Source: Mycolicibacterium cosmeticum
GTDB lineage: Bacteria > Actinomycetota > Actinomycetes > Mycobacteriales > Mycobacteriaceae
DNA length: 64,000 nucleotides
Assembly: GCF_000613185.1 (NCBI RefSeq)
Contig: NZ_CCBB010000001.1
Span: forward strand, 124,001 to 188,000
Direction of reading: 5' to 3'
A program made the position numbers and the translations under genes. Below, one piece after another: positions 37,302-44,500 of the stretch (positions are counted from its first letter, which is position 1; every line of letters begins with the position of its first letter). The notes beneath the pieces were generated by a model. That model did not search any database. It had not been told where the DNA came from and saw only the letters and a list, made by a program, of their open reading frames with translations.

Positions 37302-38096
37302 GTGGCCGACACCCACCACTACACCCGGTATGTCGCCCTTGGCGACAGCCAGACCGAGGGCCTTTGGGATACCGACGCCGGCGGCGCTCTCATCGGCTTC
37401 GCCGACCGGCTGGCCCTGCGGCTCGACACGCATTGCCCCGGTGTCGAATACGCCAATCTCGCTGTGCGCGGCAAACGTATCCGCGACGTGCTGGACGCGC
37501 AGCTTCCGGCGGCGCTGGCCATGCAGCCGGACCTGGTCACCGTGTGCGTCGGCATGAACGACGTGACGCGGCCGGGCCGCAAGTTCGACCAGGCGCTGCT
37601 GGATCTGGACACCCTGCACGACCGGCTGGCCGACACCGGCGCGACGGTGGTCACCACCACCTTCCCCGATCTGGCCAGGGTGTTGCCGGCCGGCCGGGTC
37701 CTGGTGCCGCGCGTGTTGCGGATCAACGACGCCATCCGCGCGGCCGCCGACCGGCACGGCTTCCGGCTGATCGACCTGTACACCGCGGATTCGATGACCG
37801 ATCCCGACACCTGGAGTGCCGACCGCGTGCACGGCAGCACCAAGGGTCATCAACTGTTCGCCGCCGCGGCCGCCGAAGCGCTGGGATTACCTGGCAGCAA
37901 TCATGATTGGGCTCATGCGGCAGCGTCCGTCACCGAGCAGTCGGCGCTGTCGCGGTGGTATTCGCAAGCCATGTGGACGCGCAACATGCTGATGCCGTGG
38001 ATCTGGCGGCACCTGCGCGGCCGCTCGGCGAGCATCGGCGGCGGGCCCAGGCACCCGCAGCTGGCGCCGGTGACGGCGCGGTCGGACGCTCGGTAG
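37302..38096 (+). CDS. SGNH/GDSL-family hydrolase
   Basis: 264 residues from GTG 37302. The SGNH blocks are present: block I YVALGDSQTEG (nucleophile Ser near 16), block III GMND near 84, and block V DRVHGS with the catalytic Asp-x-x-His. The fold ends near residue 200. A basic, Trp-rich C-terminal extension (SRWYSQAMWTRNMLMPWIWR) follows and might associate with membrane. No signal peptide is visible. It is probably an esterase or lipase-type enzyme of the cytosol; the substrate is unknown. Confidence 0.9.
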   Translation: MADTHHYTRYVALGDSQTEGLWDTDAGGALIGFADRLALRLDTHCPGVEYANLAVRGKRIRDVLDAQLPAALAMQPDLVTVCVGMNDVTRPGRKFDQALLDLDTLHDRLADTGATVVTTTFPDLARVLPAGRVLVPRVLRINDAIRAAADRHGFRLIDLYTADSMTDPDTWSADRVHGSTKGHQLFAAAAAEALGLPGSNHDWAHAAASVTEQSALSRWYSQAMWTRNMLMPWIWRHLRGRSASIGGGPRHPQLAPVTARSDAR

Positions 38097-38106
38097 CGGG
38101 CGGAGT

Positions 38107-38682
38107 TCAGATCCCGGTCCAGGTGGATTCGATCATCTCGGCGATGTTGATCACCTTGGCCTGCTGGGCCGCCGGGTTGTCGATCTCCCCGCTGACGTGG
38201 GCCGCGATGAACCGCTTGATCTCGGCGTCGATCCCGGCCATCACCCGCAGCACCTCGGCACGCAGCGTTTTCGACGTGACGTGAATGGTGATGTCCCTGG
38301 ACTGCGGTTTCTGGACGTCCAGCATGAGGGCCAGCGGCTCGGCGGCCCGCGCCACGGCCTGCAGCGCGATCTCGCCGAACACGATGAACTGGGGCCGGTC
38401 GATCTTGAGGTCGATGACCATGTTGATCTCCAGCGGAATCCGGATGTCGAACCTGAAGTTCGGCCCGGCATACCGGGTGACCCGCGGCGTCTGGATGCGG
38501 ACCTTGGCCGTGACCTTGGCGATCCCGCCGGGCCCTTGCCCGATGGGTCCCATCTGGAACTCGTCGCCGGCGATCGAACCGATCGCGTCGCCGACCCGCT
38601 GCTCGCTGACGGCGACTTCGAAAAACTTGCGACCGAACTCTTCATAGGTCATGTACCCGACCGGGTACTCAATCTCAGACAT
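38107..38682 (-). CDS. Conserved mycobacterial hypothetical protein (probably Rv1780-like)
   Basis: 191 residues with no recognised catalytic motif. It has an opening YPVGYMTYEEFGRKFFEVAV, a lipid-transport-like beta-rich middle (IRIPLEINMVIDLKIDRPQF) and a helical end (LRVMAGIDAEIKRFIAAHVS). The pattern of amphipathic strands suggests a lipid-binding or TULIP-like domain, but that is conjecture. In M. tuberculosis Rv1780 lies next to malQ (Rv1781c), and the sequence is similar as far as I recall. It is convergent with the GDSL gene and 26 bp downstream of the SnoaL-type gene. Confidence 0.75.
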   Translation of the reverse strand: MSEIEYPVGYMTYEEFGRKFFEVAVSEQRVGDAIGSIAGDEFQMGPIGQGPGGIAKVTAKVRIQTPRVTRYAGPNFRFDIRIPLEINMVIDLKIDRPQFIVFGEIALQAVARAAEPLALMLDVQKPQSRDITIHVTSKTLRAEVLRVMAGIDAEIKRFIAAHVSGEIDNPAAQQAKVINIAEMIESTWTGI

Positions 38683-38708
38683 GGTGGACCTACCGTCTCA
38701 TGCCCGCC

Positions 38709-39500
38709 CTATTCGGCGAACACCCGCAGCCGGTGCAGGGCGGTCGGCCGGCTGCCGAACTGTCCGATCAGCACGACGTCGCGCTCCCCGCGCACACGGG
38801 CGGCCACGCTGCGTCCCGCGGCCAGCAGGGTGTGGGTCCGCGCACCGGCGAGCAGCCCGACCAGTTCGGCCTGCGGCAGCGGGGCGCCGTCGCCCGCGGT
38901 CACCTGCAGCCCGGCGCCGATGCGCCGTTTCAGCGCGACCTCGTCGCCGGCGGCGGCGTCGGCCAGGAAGTCGGACAGCAGCCGTTTGCCGCGCGCGCCG
39001 GCACCCGGCAGCCCCGCGGCGAATCCCAGGGCGCCGGCCGGGCCCTGGTTGCGCAGCAGCGCAGCCGTCAGCCGCAGCCCGGCCGGTACCGCGGGCACCC
39101 CGCTGCGGGCGAACTGCAGCGCCATCGCCGGCAGTTCCCAATAGGCGCGCAGCGCGGCGATCCGCAACTCGCCGTCCTGCTCCCGCACGTCATACCGCAG
39201 GATCGCCGGGATGTGCATGGTGACCGCAGGACCCATCGCGACCTCGAGGACCAGATCCCGCAGCACCGTGTTGCCCACGACGATGTCGGCGTCGCGGTGG
39301 AAGGTGATGGTGCGCGGACCGATGAAGGTGTCGTAAAACCGCCGCAGCCGGTCGCGGCCGATGTGGGGGCGCGAGCCGACCGGATCCTCCACCCGTCCAT
39401 CGGCGGTGAACAGGCCGACCCAGCCGGCGCGGTCATGTGCGGCGGCCGCGGCCGGGGACCGTTCGACCGTCGTCAGGACCGCCAGTCGTGTTGTCGACAT
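38709..39500 (-). CDS. SnoaL-like domain protein with C-terminal extension
   Basis: 263 residues from ATG 39500 behind AAAGGAT. The first about 125 residues form an NTF2/SnoaL-like domain (HDRAGWVGLFTADGRVEDPV; TFIGPRTITFHRDADIVVG). The second half holds Ala/Leu-rich helices, then a segment (AGRSVAARVRGERDVVLIGQ) of unknown fold. Such proteins are often annotated as ketosteroid-isomerase-like, but catalytic residues cannot be confirmed here. It is divergent from the 39540 gene across 39 bp. Confidence 0.75.
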   Translation of the reverse strand: MSTTRLAVLTTVERSPAAAAAHDRAGWVGLFTADGRVEDPVGSRPHIGRDRLRRFYDTFIGPRTITFHRDADIVVGNTVLRDLVLEVAMGPAVTMHIPAILRYDVREQDGELRIAALRAYWELPAMALQFARSGVPAVPAGLRLTAALLRNQGPAGALGFAAGLPGAGARGKRLLSDFLADAAAGDEVALKRRIGAGLQVTAGDGAPLPQAELVGLLAGARTHTLLAAGRSVAARVRGERDVVLIGQFGSRPTALHRLRVFAE

Positions 39501-39539
39501 ATCCTTTCGTTTACCACCGCTGTGTGAAGGAGGACGGCA

Positions 39540-39896
39540 ATGAGCCAGAACGGGCCGTTCGGCATAGACCCCGAAGACTTCGACCGCCTGGCCCGCGAGG
39601 CGGGCGAGGGGCTGCGCGACGCGCTCGACCGGTTCGGCAAACGCGCCGGCTGGTCGACGCTGATCGACCAGTTCACCGCCCAGTCGCGCCCGGCCCGGCC
39701 GGAGACCACCGGCGACACCGGTGACGGTGTGTGGGCCATCTACACCGTCGACGACAAGGGCGGAGCCCATATCGAGGAGGTGTACCCCAGCGAACTCGAG
39801 GCGCTGCGGGCCAACAAGAACAACACCGACCCGGCCCGACGGGTGCGGTTCCTGCCGTACGGCATCGCGGTGAGCGTCCTCGACGCTCCCGAATAA
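39540..39896 (+). CDS. Conserved hypothetical protein
   Basis: 118 residues, ATG 39540 behind GAAGGAGG. The N-terminal amphipathic helix region (FDRLAREAGEGLRDALDRFG) is followed by a small beta domain (VWAIYTVDDKGGAHIEEVYP; RVRFLPYGIAVSVL). I recognise it only as an actinobacterial protein of unknown function. No signal peptide is visible, so it is presumably cytosolic. Confidence 0.8.
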   Translation: MSQNGPFGIDPEDFDRLAREAGEGLRDALDRFGKRAGWSTLIDQFTAQSRPARPETTGDTGDGVWAIYTVDDKGGAHIEEVYPSELEALRANKNNTDPARRVRFLPYGIAVSVLDAPE

Positions 39897-39933
39897 CCCG
39901 TGCACGTTTGCCCTTCCGATTAAGCTTTGCCGG

Positions 39934-40338
39934 ATGATTCGTGAACTGACCGTGGCGGCCACCATCGCGTGCGCCGCGCTCGGGACGGCCGCGCCGGCGC
40001 TCGCCGACGACGACCCCGGCCGGTATCCCAGCGACGTGCCGGGCATGAACTACGACGCTTCATCGGGCGCCCCGTGCGACAACTATCAACTGTTCACGTT
40101 CGGACGCGGTCCCGGCGGCCAGGCCATGATGTGCCGTTGGGTGCCCAACCAGTGGCCGCCGGTGTACACCGGTTTCTGGATGCCGTCATATCCGCTCTAC
40201 GGGGTGCAGCAGACCGGCGCGCCGTGCCCCGGACCGCAGGCCGCCGCCCAGTCCCCCGACGGCAAGCCGATGCTGTGCCTGGGCGCGCAGGGCTGGCAGC
40301 CCGGCTTCTTCACCGGTGACGGTTTCTTCCCTGCCTGA
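39934..40338 (+). CDS. Small secreted cysteine-containing protein
   Basis: 134 residues. A signal peptide covers about residues 1-24 (IRELTVAATIACAALGTAAP, cleavage after ALA). The mature part has four cysteines (APCDN, MMCRW, APCPG, MLCLG) and several Trp/Tyr residues (PNQWPPVYTGFWMPSYPLYG). This suggests a small disulfide-stabilised envelope protein repeated as two similar halves. It is of a mycobacterial-specific type with unknown function. TAAGCT seven bases before ATG 39934 indicates a leaderless transcript. Confidence 0.85.
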   Translation: MIRELTVAATIACAALGTAAPALADDDPGRYPSDVPGMNYDASSGAPCDNYQLFTFGRGPGGQAMMCRWVPNQWPPVYTGFWMPSYPLYGVQQTGAPCPGPQAAAQSPDGKPMLCLGAQGWQPGFFTGDGFFPA

Positions 40339-40343
40339 TCGGC

Positions 40344-40538
40344 TCATCCGATGCTGGCGGCGACCTGATCGCTGACGTGCCGCGCCCAGTCGTCGATGCT
40401 GCGGCGCACGCCCGGCGAACACGCGCACACCGACACCTTCAGGTCGCTGGGTACGACGATCGAGTAGTGCTGGATCAGCACCGGCGCCAGAACGGCCCAG
40501 GCGAACAGCTGCTCGCCGTGGTCATCGCTACCGGGCAT
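40344..40538 (-). CDS. Small protein at the end of the Asp23 operon
   Basis: 64 residues from ATG 40538, which overlaps the end of the preceding 46-residue gene by 11 bp. The sequence has a hydrophobic segment (LFAWAVLAPVLIQHYSIVVP) and a helical end (VRRSIDDWARHVSDQVAASI) with two close cysteines (CAC). No family is recognised. Reality is supported by the tight overlap, operon position and non-random composition; it could be a fortuitous frame. Confidence 0.55.
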   Translation of the reverse strand: MPGSDDHGEQLFAWAVLAPVLIQHYSIVVPSDLKVSVCACSPGVRRSIDDWARHVSDQVAASIG

Positions 40539-40668
40539 GAGACTCCTTGTCAGGGGGTGGGTTCTTCGGTCGATCGACCAGCCGGCCGAGTCCGCGCAGG
40601 AGGACGCCCAGCATGACCGCGCCCGCGAACAGCGCGGCGATGGCGGCATCGGTGGTCAACCGTGTCAT
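40528..40668 (-). CDS. 46-residue single-pass membrane microprotein
   Basis: It starts at ATG 40668 with ATGA overlap on the AmaP-like gene. It has one helix (AAIAALFAGAVMLGVLLRGL) and a basic, Pro-rich tail (DRPKNPPPDK). It is too short for usual gene calls. The stop-start overlaps on both sides argue that it is translated as part of the Asp23 operon. Function is unknown. Confidence 0.6.
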   Translation of the reverse strand: MTRLTTDAAIAALFAGAVMLGVLLRGLGRLVDRPKNPPPDKESHAR

Positions 40669-41246
40669 TCGAGGTTTCGCGACTTCCGGGACGAGCCGCC
40701 GGCCTTCGCCACCTGCAGCACGGTGCGGGCCGCCACCGCGGAAGTGCCTGTGGCGCGGGCGATGTGGGCACACGTGGTGTCCACCGCGGTGATGACCCCG
40801 GACAGCCCGGCCGGGTGCCCGACCGTGACGGTCAGTTCGACGGTCGCGATGCCGCGATCGGTGACGGCTTTGCCCTTGGCGGACTGCACATCCGGTTCCC
40901 GTTCCAGGGCGGCGGCCGCCGCCGACGCCACCCCGTCGAGGTTCACCGTGATGACGCCCGGGTCGGCGGTGCCGGGCACCCGCAGCACCGGCGCCTTGCG
41001 GCTCGGCACGTGTGACACCAGCCAGACCAGTCCGATCAGCACCAGCAGCACTCCCGCGCCGGCCAGCTCCCACGGCCACCACGTCGAGGTGGTGGCACGC
41101 ACCATCGGGCCCGTGCTGATCTCGTCGGGGATGCCGCGGACCGCATGCGTGGGCCACAGCACGGCCACCGCCCCGATCGCGGCCAACGCCAGGCCCGCGA
41201 CGAGTGTGGCGGCCCGGTCCAGCAGATCGGTCGGGCGCATGCTCAC
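40665..41246 (-). CDS. AmaP-like alkaline-shock membrane anchor protein
   Basis: 193 residues from ATG 41246 (ATGA overlap with the DUF6286 gene). Two transmembrane helices (about 14-34, LVAGLALAAIGAVAVLW; and 60-80, LAGAGVLLVLIGLVWLVSHV) precede a cytosolic domain. That domain has the Asp23-like pattern (ITVNLDGVASAAAAALEREP; TVELTVTVGHPAGLSGVITA). In Firmicutes AmaP tethers Asp23 to the membrane, and the organisation here implies the same role. The basic C-terminus ends SSRKSRNLE. Confidence 0.78.
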   Translation of the reverse strand: MSMRPTDLLDRAATLVAGLALAAIGAVAVLWPTHAVRGIPDEISTGPMVRATTSTWWPWELAGAGVLLVLIGLVWLVSHVPSRKAPVLRVPGTADPGVITVNLDGVASAAAAALEREPDVQSAKGKAVTDRGIATVELTVTVGHPAGLSGVITAVDTTCAHIARATGTSAVAARTVLQVAKAGGSSRKSRNLE

Positions 41247-41830
41247 ACCGACCTACTCGTGCCGATCCGCACCGCGATCCGCGGTGGCGGCAGCAGAATC
41301 TCGGTGGCGCTGCCGACCGCCGCGGTGATGGCGCCCTTGGCCGCGGCACCAGAGCCAGCCCCGGCCGCATCGCCGGATTCGGCCCCGGTGAGGCCGACGT
41401 ACAGGGTCACCTTGCGGCGGGTGGCCTCCGCGCGCAGCACCTCGACGCCGGGCACGGCCGCGGCGGCGTGGGAGGCCAGCCGGGCCACATCGCGCGGCCG
41501 CATCCACACCGCCGCCGATGCGTCGACGGCGATCGCCGTCTTGCGCCGGGGCCGCAGAGCCGAGAACACCAGCCATGCCCCAGCGGCCAGGGCGACGGCT
41601 CCGGCCGGCACCATCCACCATTGGCTGCGCAGCCCGTCGACGGCGGTGAGGGCGGTGCCGATCCAGGAGGTGCCGGTGATCCAGCCCAGGGTGACACCGG
41701 CTTCGCGCACCGCGAGAACACCCGCGGCGAGCAACACCACAGCCAGGACCACCCCGATGTACCGGGCGGTGGCGGTGGCGACGGGAACCCGGCCGGCTGC
41801 GGGCAACGGAACGGCATCGGCGGTGGTCAT
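41243..41830 (-). CDS. DUF6286 membrane protein of the Asp23 operon
   Basis: 195 residues with two helices (about 24-45 and 72-92; WWMVPAGAVALAAGAWLVFS). The cytosolic C-terminal domain (AAVWMRPRDVARLASHAAAA; LRAEATRRKVTLYVGLTG) resembles Asp23-linked DUF6286. It is coupled to both neighbours by four-base overlaps. It probably forms part of a membrane platform for the Asp23 proteins encoded upstream. Function beyond envelope stress is unknown. Confidence 0.78.
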   Translation of the reverse strand: MTTADAVPLPAAGRVPVATATARYIGVVLAVVLLAAGVLAVREAGVTLGWITGTSWIGTALTAVDGLRSQWWMVPAGAVALAAGAWLVFSALRPRRKTAIAVDASAAVWMRPRDVARLASHAAAAVPGVEVLRAEATRRKVTLYVGLTGAESGDAAGAGSGAAAKGAITAAVGSATEILLPPPRIAVRIGTSRSV

Positions 41831-42234
41831 TGGACCCTCTTCACATCGGTGGTGGTGGTGCTGAGCTGCTCGACCGTGACGTCGACGCGGTCGACGTGCA
41901 GTCCGGCCATGGTGGACAGGGTCTGCGCGACATTGCGCTGTACCGCGGACGCGACCTCGACGGCCGGGGCCGGCCAGGCGACGGCGACCTTCAGGTGGGC
42001 GGTGACCCGGTTTCCGGTGACGGTGAGCTGCGCCTGCGGCAGCGAGCGGCCGGCGATCTTGCTCAGCCCCGGCGTGAGCGGCAGCACGTCGGGCGTGTCG
42101 AGGGCGGCCCGGGCGGCCAGTCGTTGGGCGACCTTCTCCCGCACCGTCAGGGTGCCGCGACCGGCGCCGTCGTCGTCGGGGTCGCCTGCGTCGGGCTCGG
42201 CCGTCGCGTCGGGCACGACGTCAGTCACGGCCAC
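41827..42234 (-). CDS. Asp23/Gls24-family protein
   Basis: 135 residues from GTG 42234 (a GTG two codons later is an alternative). An acidic N-terminal tail (PDATAEPDAGDPDDDGAG) is followed by an Asp23-like fold: TLTVREKVAQRLAARAAL, then HLKVAVAWPAPAVEVASAVQ and VDRVDVTVEQL. It overlaps the DUF2273 gene by 14 bp and the DUF6286 gene by 4 bp. Asp23 proteins form membrane-associated networks in Gram-positive bacteria; this is the second member of the family in the operon. Confidence 0.85.
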   Translation of the reverse strand: MAVTDVVPDATAEPDAGDPDDDGAGRGTLTVREKVAQRLAARAALDTPDVLPLTPGLSKIAGRSLPQAQLTVTGNRVTAHLKVAVAWPAPAVEVASAVQRNVAQTLSTMAGLHVDRVDVTVEQLSTTTTDVKRVQ

Positions 42235-42400
42235 GGCCCCGCAGCAGCGCGCTCAGATCGAGTTCGCCGTCGCGGTGGGCGCCGAGCAGGTACCCCGCCG
42301 CTCCGAGCAGCAGCGCGATGAGAAAACCCCACAGCCCGCCGGCCGCCGCCGCGACGCCGAGCAGCAGTCCGGCAACCAACCCCAGAGTCGATGAGGTCAT
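42221..42400 (-). CDS. DUF2273-like two-helix membrane protein
   Basis: 59 residues from ATG 42400 (GGAAGGGG upstream). Two hydrophobic stretches, LGLVAGLLLGVAAAAGGLWG and FLIALLLGAAGYLLG, are followed by a charged end (AHRDGELDLSALLRGRGRD). DUF2273 proteins accompany Asp23 and AmaP genes in Firmicutes and actinobacteria. It is the first gene after the intra-operon hairpin and overlaps the downstream Asp23 gene. Confidence 0.82.
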   Translation of the reverse strand: MTSSTLGLVAGLLLGVAAAAGGLWGFLIALLLGAAGYLLGAHRDGELDLSALLRGRGRD

Positions 42401-42456
42401 GACGTGCCCCTTCCGCAGGACAAAGTAGTACTGGCACAGATGAATTCACGATAGAT

Positions 42457-42492
42457 GGGGTGGCGGCGCGCCCCTCGCCGCGCCGCCACCCC
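42457..42492 (-). terminator. Strong intra-operon hairpin
   Basis: Perfect 14-bp arms (GGGGTGGCGGCGCG / CGCGCCGCCACCCC) enclose an 8-base loop, seven bases past the 42499 gene stop. It lies between two codirectional Asp23 operon segments, so it may act as a partial terminator or an mRNA-processing and stability element. Confidence 0.6.
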
Positions 42493-42498
42493 GACGCA

Positions 42499-42798
42499 CT
42501 ATCGAAGGTCGCGGCGTGACGCCGGTGTCACGGGCACGAGATCTTCGACGGTGACGTCGACGGGTAGATCGGTGAGGGCGCCGACGGCGGCCTGGATGGC
42601 CGACGCGGTGGCCCGAACCGGCGCATCCAGCGTCAGGCTCACATGGACGTCGACGCGGTCGGGCCCGATGCGGATGCCCGGCACCCGGCGCCCGGGCAGG
42701 TAGGTGGCCACTTCGCCGAACATGCCGGCATGCAGGGCGGCCACCCCGTCGACGGCGGTCACCGCCTCGGCGATGAGTTCCGCGTCGTCACTGGACAC
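42499..42798 (-). CDS. Short Asp23-like protein
   Basis: 99 residues from GTG 42798, overlapping the end of the first Asp23 gene by 11 bp. The core IRIGPDRVDVHVSLTLDAPV followed by RATASAIQAAVGALTDLPVD and VTVEDLVPV follows the Asp23 strand-helix-strand pattern. The family's N-terminal segment is missing. It ends just before the strong hairpin. It could be a paralogue that modulates Asp23 assembly, which is inference. Confidence 0.75.
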   Translation of the reverse strand: MSSDDAELIAEAVTAVDGVAALHAGMFGEVATYLPGRRVPGIRIGPDRVDVHVSLTLDAPVRATASAIQAAVGALTDLPVDVTVEDLVPVTPASRRDLR

Positions 42799-43249
42799 GG
42801 GCGGGTGTCGCCTCGTCGTCGGCCCCGTCGCCGTCGATGTGCACGTCGTGCACGGTGATGTTCACCTCGGTCACCTCGAGTCCGGTCATCCGTTCGATCG
42901 CGGCGATCACATTGCGCCGGATCCCGGCCGCCAGATCCGCGATGGCCACCCCGTATTCGGCGACGATGTCGATGTCGACGGCCGCCTGCTTCTCCCCGAT
43001 CTCGACCGAGACACCCTGACTCTGGTTGACGCTGGCGCCGGGGATCCGTTCCCGCAGGGCGCCGACCATCCGAGACGCGCCGCCGCCGAGGTCGTACACG
43101 CCGCTGACCTCGCGGGTGGCAATTCCGGCGATCTTGGACACCACGACGTCGGCGATCGTCGTCTTGCCCTGCGAACTCACCAGGGGTGATCCCTGGTACG
43201 GACTGACTTCCTTGCCCGAGGTCTCGATATCGGTCTGTGCGCTGGTCAT
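42788..43249 (-). CDS. Asp23/Gls24-family envelope stress protein
   Basis: 153 residues from the second of two adjacent ATGs (43249), which has better spacing from AAGGAGAG. The canonical Asp23 pattern is clear: GKTTIADVVVSKIAGIATRE near 28-47, VDIDIVAEYGVAIADLAAGI near 92-111 and VTEVNITVHDVHI. It is the first gene of the eight-gene operon. The divergent ECF sigma gene lies 169 bp away, and both directions carry TATGTT -10-like elements. Confidence 0.92.
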   Translation of the reverse strand: MTSAQTDIETSGKEVSPYQGSPLVSSQGKTTIADVVVSKIAGIATREVSGVYDLGGGASRMVGALRERIPGASVNQSQGVSVEIGEKQAAVDIDIVAEYGVAIADLAAGIRRNVIAAIERMTGLEVTEVNITVHDVHIDGDGADDEATPARVQ

Positions 43250-43270
43250 CATCGCTCTCCTTCCGACTGC

Positions 43271-43276
43271 AACATA
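43271..43276 (-). promoter_or_regulatory. Candidate -10 of the Asp23 operon
   Basis: Minus-strand TATGTT, predicting a start near 43264 and a 15-nt leader containing AAGGAGAG. The same TATGTTG occurs in the sigma promoter region at 43367. Confidence 0.4.
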
Positions 43277-43366
43277 GGGGTAGTCGGAGCAATGGTCCCA
43301 AACCGAACGTGCCGATTGCGTGATGCGCGACACATACCGGACTCCGCCCAGCGCGGCCCCGAGATA

Positions 43367-43372
43367 TATGTT
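43367..43372 (+). promoter_or_regulatory. Candidate -10 of the ECF sigma gene
   Basis: TATGTT followed by G, predicting a start near 43379 and a leader of about 40 nt. No shared -35 with the divergent promoter was established. Confidence 0.35.
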
Positions 43373-43418
43373 GAGAACGGCCGGGCGAGGACGGCCAAGC
43401 GTGACCGGAGAGCGGAGT

Positions 43419-43994
43419 GTGGTGATAGCGCCAACCGAAGGCGACCTACGCGACGCCGATGACGAGGCCTTACGGGTCGCCGCCACGCTCGGCGACCGGG
43501 AGGCTTTCGACGCCATCGTCAATCGATACGGCCCGGTGCTGTATCGGTATGCCCGCCGGATGCTCGCCGCCGAAGCCGATGTCGCCGACGTCGTCCAGGA
43601 CACCTTCGTGGCCGCGTGGCGGCAGATCGGCACCTTCCGCGGCGCATCGTCTTTGCGCACTTGGCTTTTCGCGATCTGCTACCGCAAGATCGCCGACACA
43701 CACCGGCTCAAGCGGGCTAAGCCGGTCGAAGACTGGGTATTGGAACCGTTGGCCGGACCGGACACCGCGGCCGACCCGTTCACGGCGGCCTCCAACGCCG
43801 CGTTCCTGGATGCCCTGGAATTGGCGCTCGGTGAATTGCCGGTGCGTCAGCGTGCGGTGTGGATGATGCGGGAGATCGAGTTGATGACGTTCCCAGAGAT
43901 CGGTGAAGTGCTCCAGCTCAGCCCCGATGCCGTGCGCGGCCATCATCTGCGGGCTACCAAGACATTACGAGTTCTGTTGAGGAGGTGGCAGTGA
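43419..43994 (+). CDS. ECF-type RNA polymerase sigma factor
   Basis: 191 residues from GTG 43419, behind GGAGAG at 6-base spacing; GTG 43422 or GTG 43401 are alternatives. Region 2 is recognised in GDREAFDAIVNRYGPVLYRY and DVADVVQDTFVAAWRQIGTF. Region 4 is recognised in LPVRQRAVWMMREIELMTF and the helix-turn-helix EIGEVLQLSPDAVRGHHLRA. The stop overlaps the GTG of the next gene, where ECF operons normally place the anti-sigma factor; here it is an Asp23-like protein. The divergent Asp23 operon is a natural candidate regulon. The group is not one I can name. Confidence 0.93.
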   Translation: MVIAPTEGDLRDADDEALRVAATLGDREAFDAIVNRYGPVLYRYARRMLAAEADVADVVQDTFVAAWRQIGTFRGASSLRTWLFAICYRKIADTHRLKRAKPVEDWVLEPLAGPDTAADPFTAASNAAFLDALELALGELPVRQRAVWMMREIELMTFPEIGEVLQLSPDAVRGHHLRATKTLRVLLRRWQ

Positions 43995-44449
43995 CGGAGT
44001 TCGATCCTTTCCTGCACCGCGCGGCCTCGTATCTGCGGTCGGTGCCCGAGCCCGGTTGGGATGCCATCAGCGCGACGGTGCACGCGGCGGTACACGCCGC
44101 GTCGCGGGTCGGCTGGCCCATCAGGGCGTCCCGGGACGCCGCCGGCGGTGTCGTCTACATCAGCGATCAGGCCCTGCGCAACCTGCTGGCCAGGGAGTTG
44201 CGCCGCAAGTTCGTCTGCCAACCGACCCGTATCGCGTTCACCCTCGACGGTGCGGTGCTGCGCGCCATCGACATCGACGTGACCGGCAGTTACGGCACCC
44301 AATTGCGCGAACTCGGCGACGACATCCGGCGGACCGTGCTCGACACGGTCCGGCTGATCCTCGACGATCTGGACGACAGCGGCCGCACACCGGCCGGACC
44401 CATCGACGTGACCATCACCGATGTCGTCGACGGCGATCCGCTGGGCTGA
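43991..44449 (+). CDS. Asp23-like protein coupled to the sigma factor
   Basis: 152 residues from GTG 43991 (GTGA overlap; AGGAGG five bases upstream). An N-terminal half of unknown type (FDPFLHRAASYLRSVPEPGW) precedes an Asp23-like half. Its IDIDVTGSYGTQLRELGDDI aligns well with VDIDIVAEYGVAIADLAAGI of the canonical protein at 42788-43249, and the closing strand is DVTITDVVDGDP. No membrane segment or zinc anti-sigma motif is present. Its place suggests a role in regulating the sigma factor, possibly by sensing the state of the Asp23 network; this is inference. Confidence 0.82.
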   Translation: MTEFDPFLHRAASYLRSVPEPGWDAISATVHAAVHAASRVGWPIRASRDAAGGVVYISDQALRNLLARELRRKFVCQPTRIAFTLDGAVLRAIDIDVTGSYGTQLRELGDDIRRTVLDTVRLILDDLDDSGRTPAGPIDVTITDVVDGDPLG

Positions 44450-44464
44450 GCCGGCCGATCTCGG

Positions 44465-44492
44465 CCATACAGTCATGACTTCGGTGTATGGT
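44465..44492 (+). promoter_or_regulatory. Inverted repeat and -10 at the acyl-CoA synthetase promoter
   Basis: CCATACA (44465-44471) and TGTATGG (44485-44491) are perfect 7-bp arms 13 bp apart. The right arm contains TATGGT (44487-44492), which lies eight bases before ATG 44501, so the mRNA is probably leaderless and the arms an operator. Confidence 0.45.
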
Positions 44493-44500
44493 CTGCACCC

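Noticed and set aside
43271..43372. A shared ECF-type -35/-10 promoter motif on both sides of the sigma/Asp23 divergent region
   Set aside because: Only TATGTTG is common; the upstream GGGACC and CGGACT candidates have different spacings (17 and 23 bp), so no common ECF promoter could be claimed.
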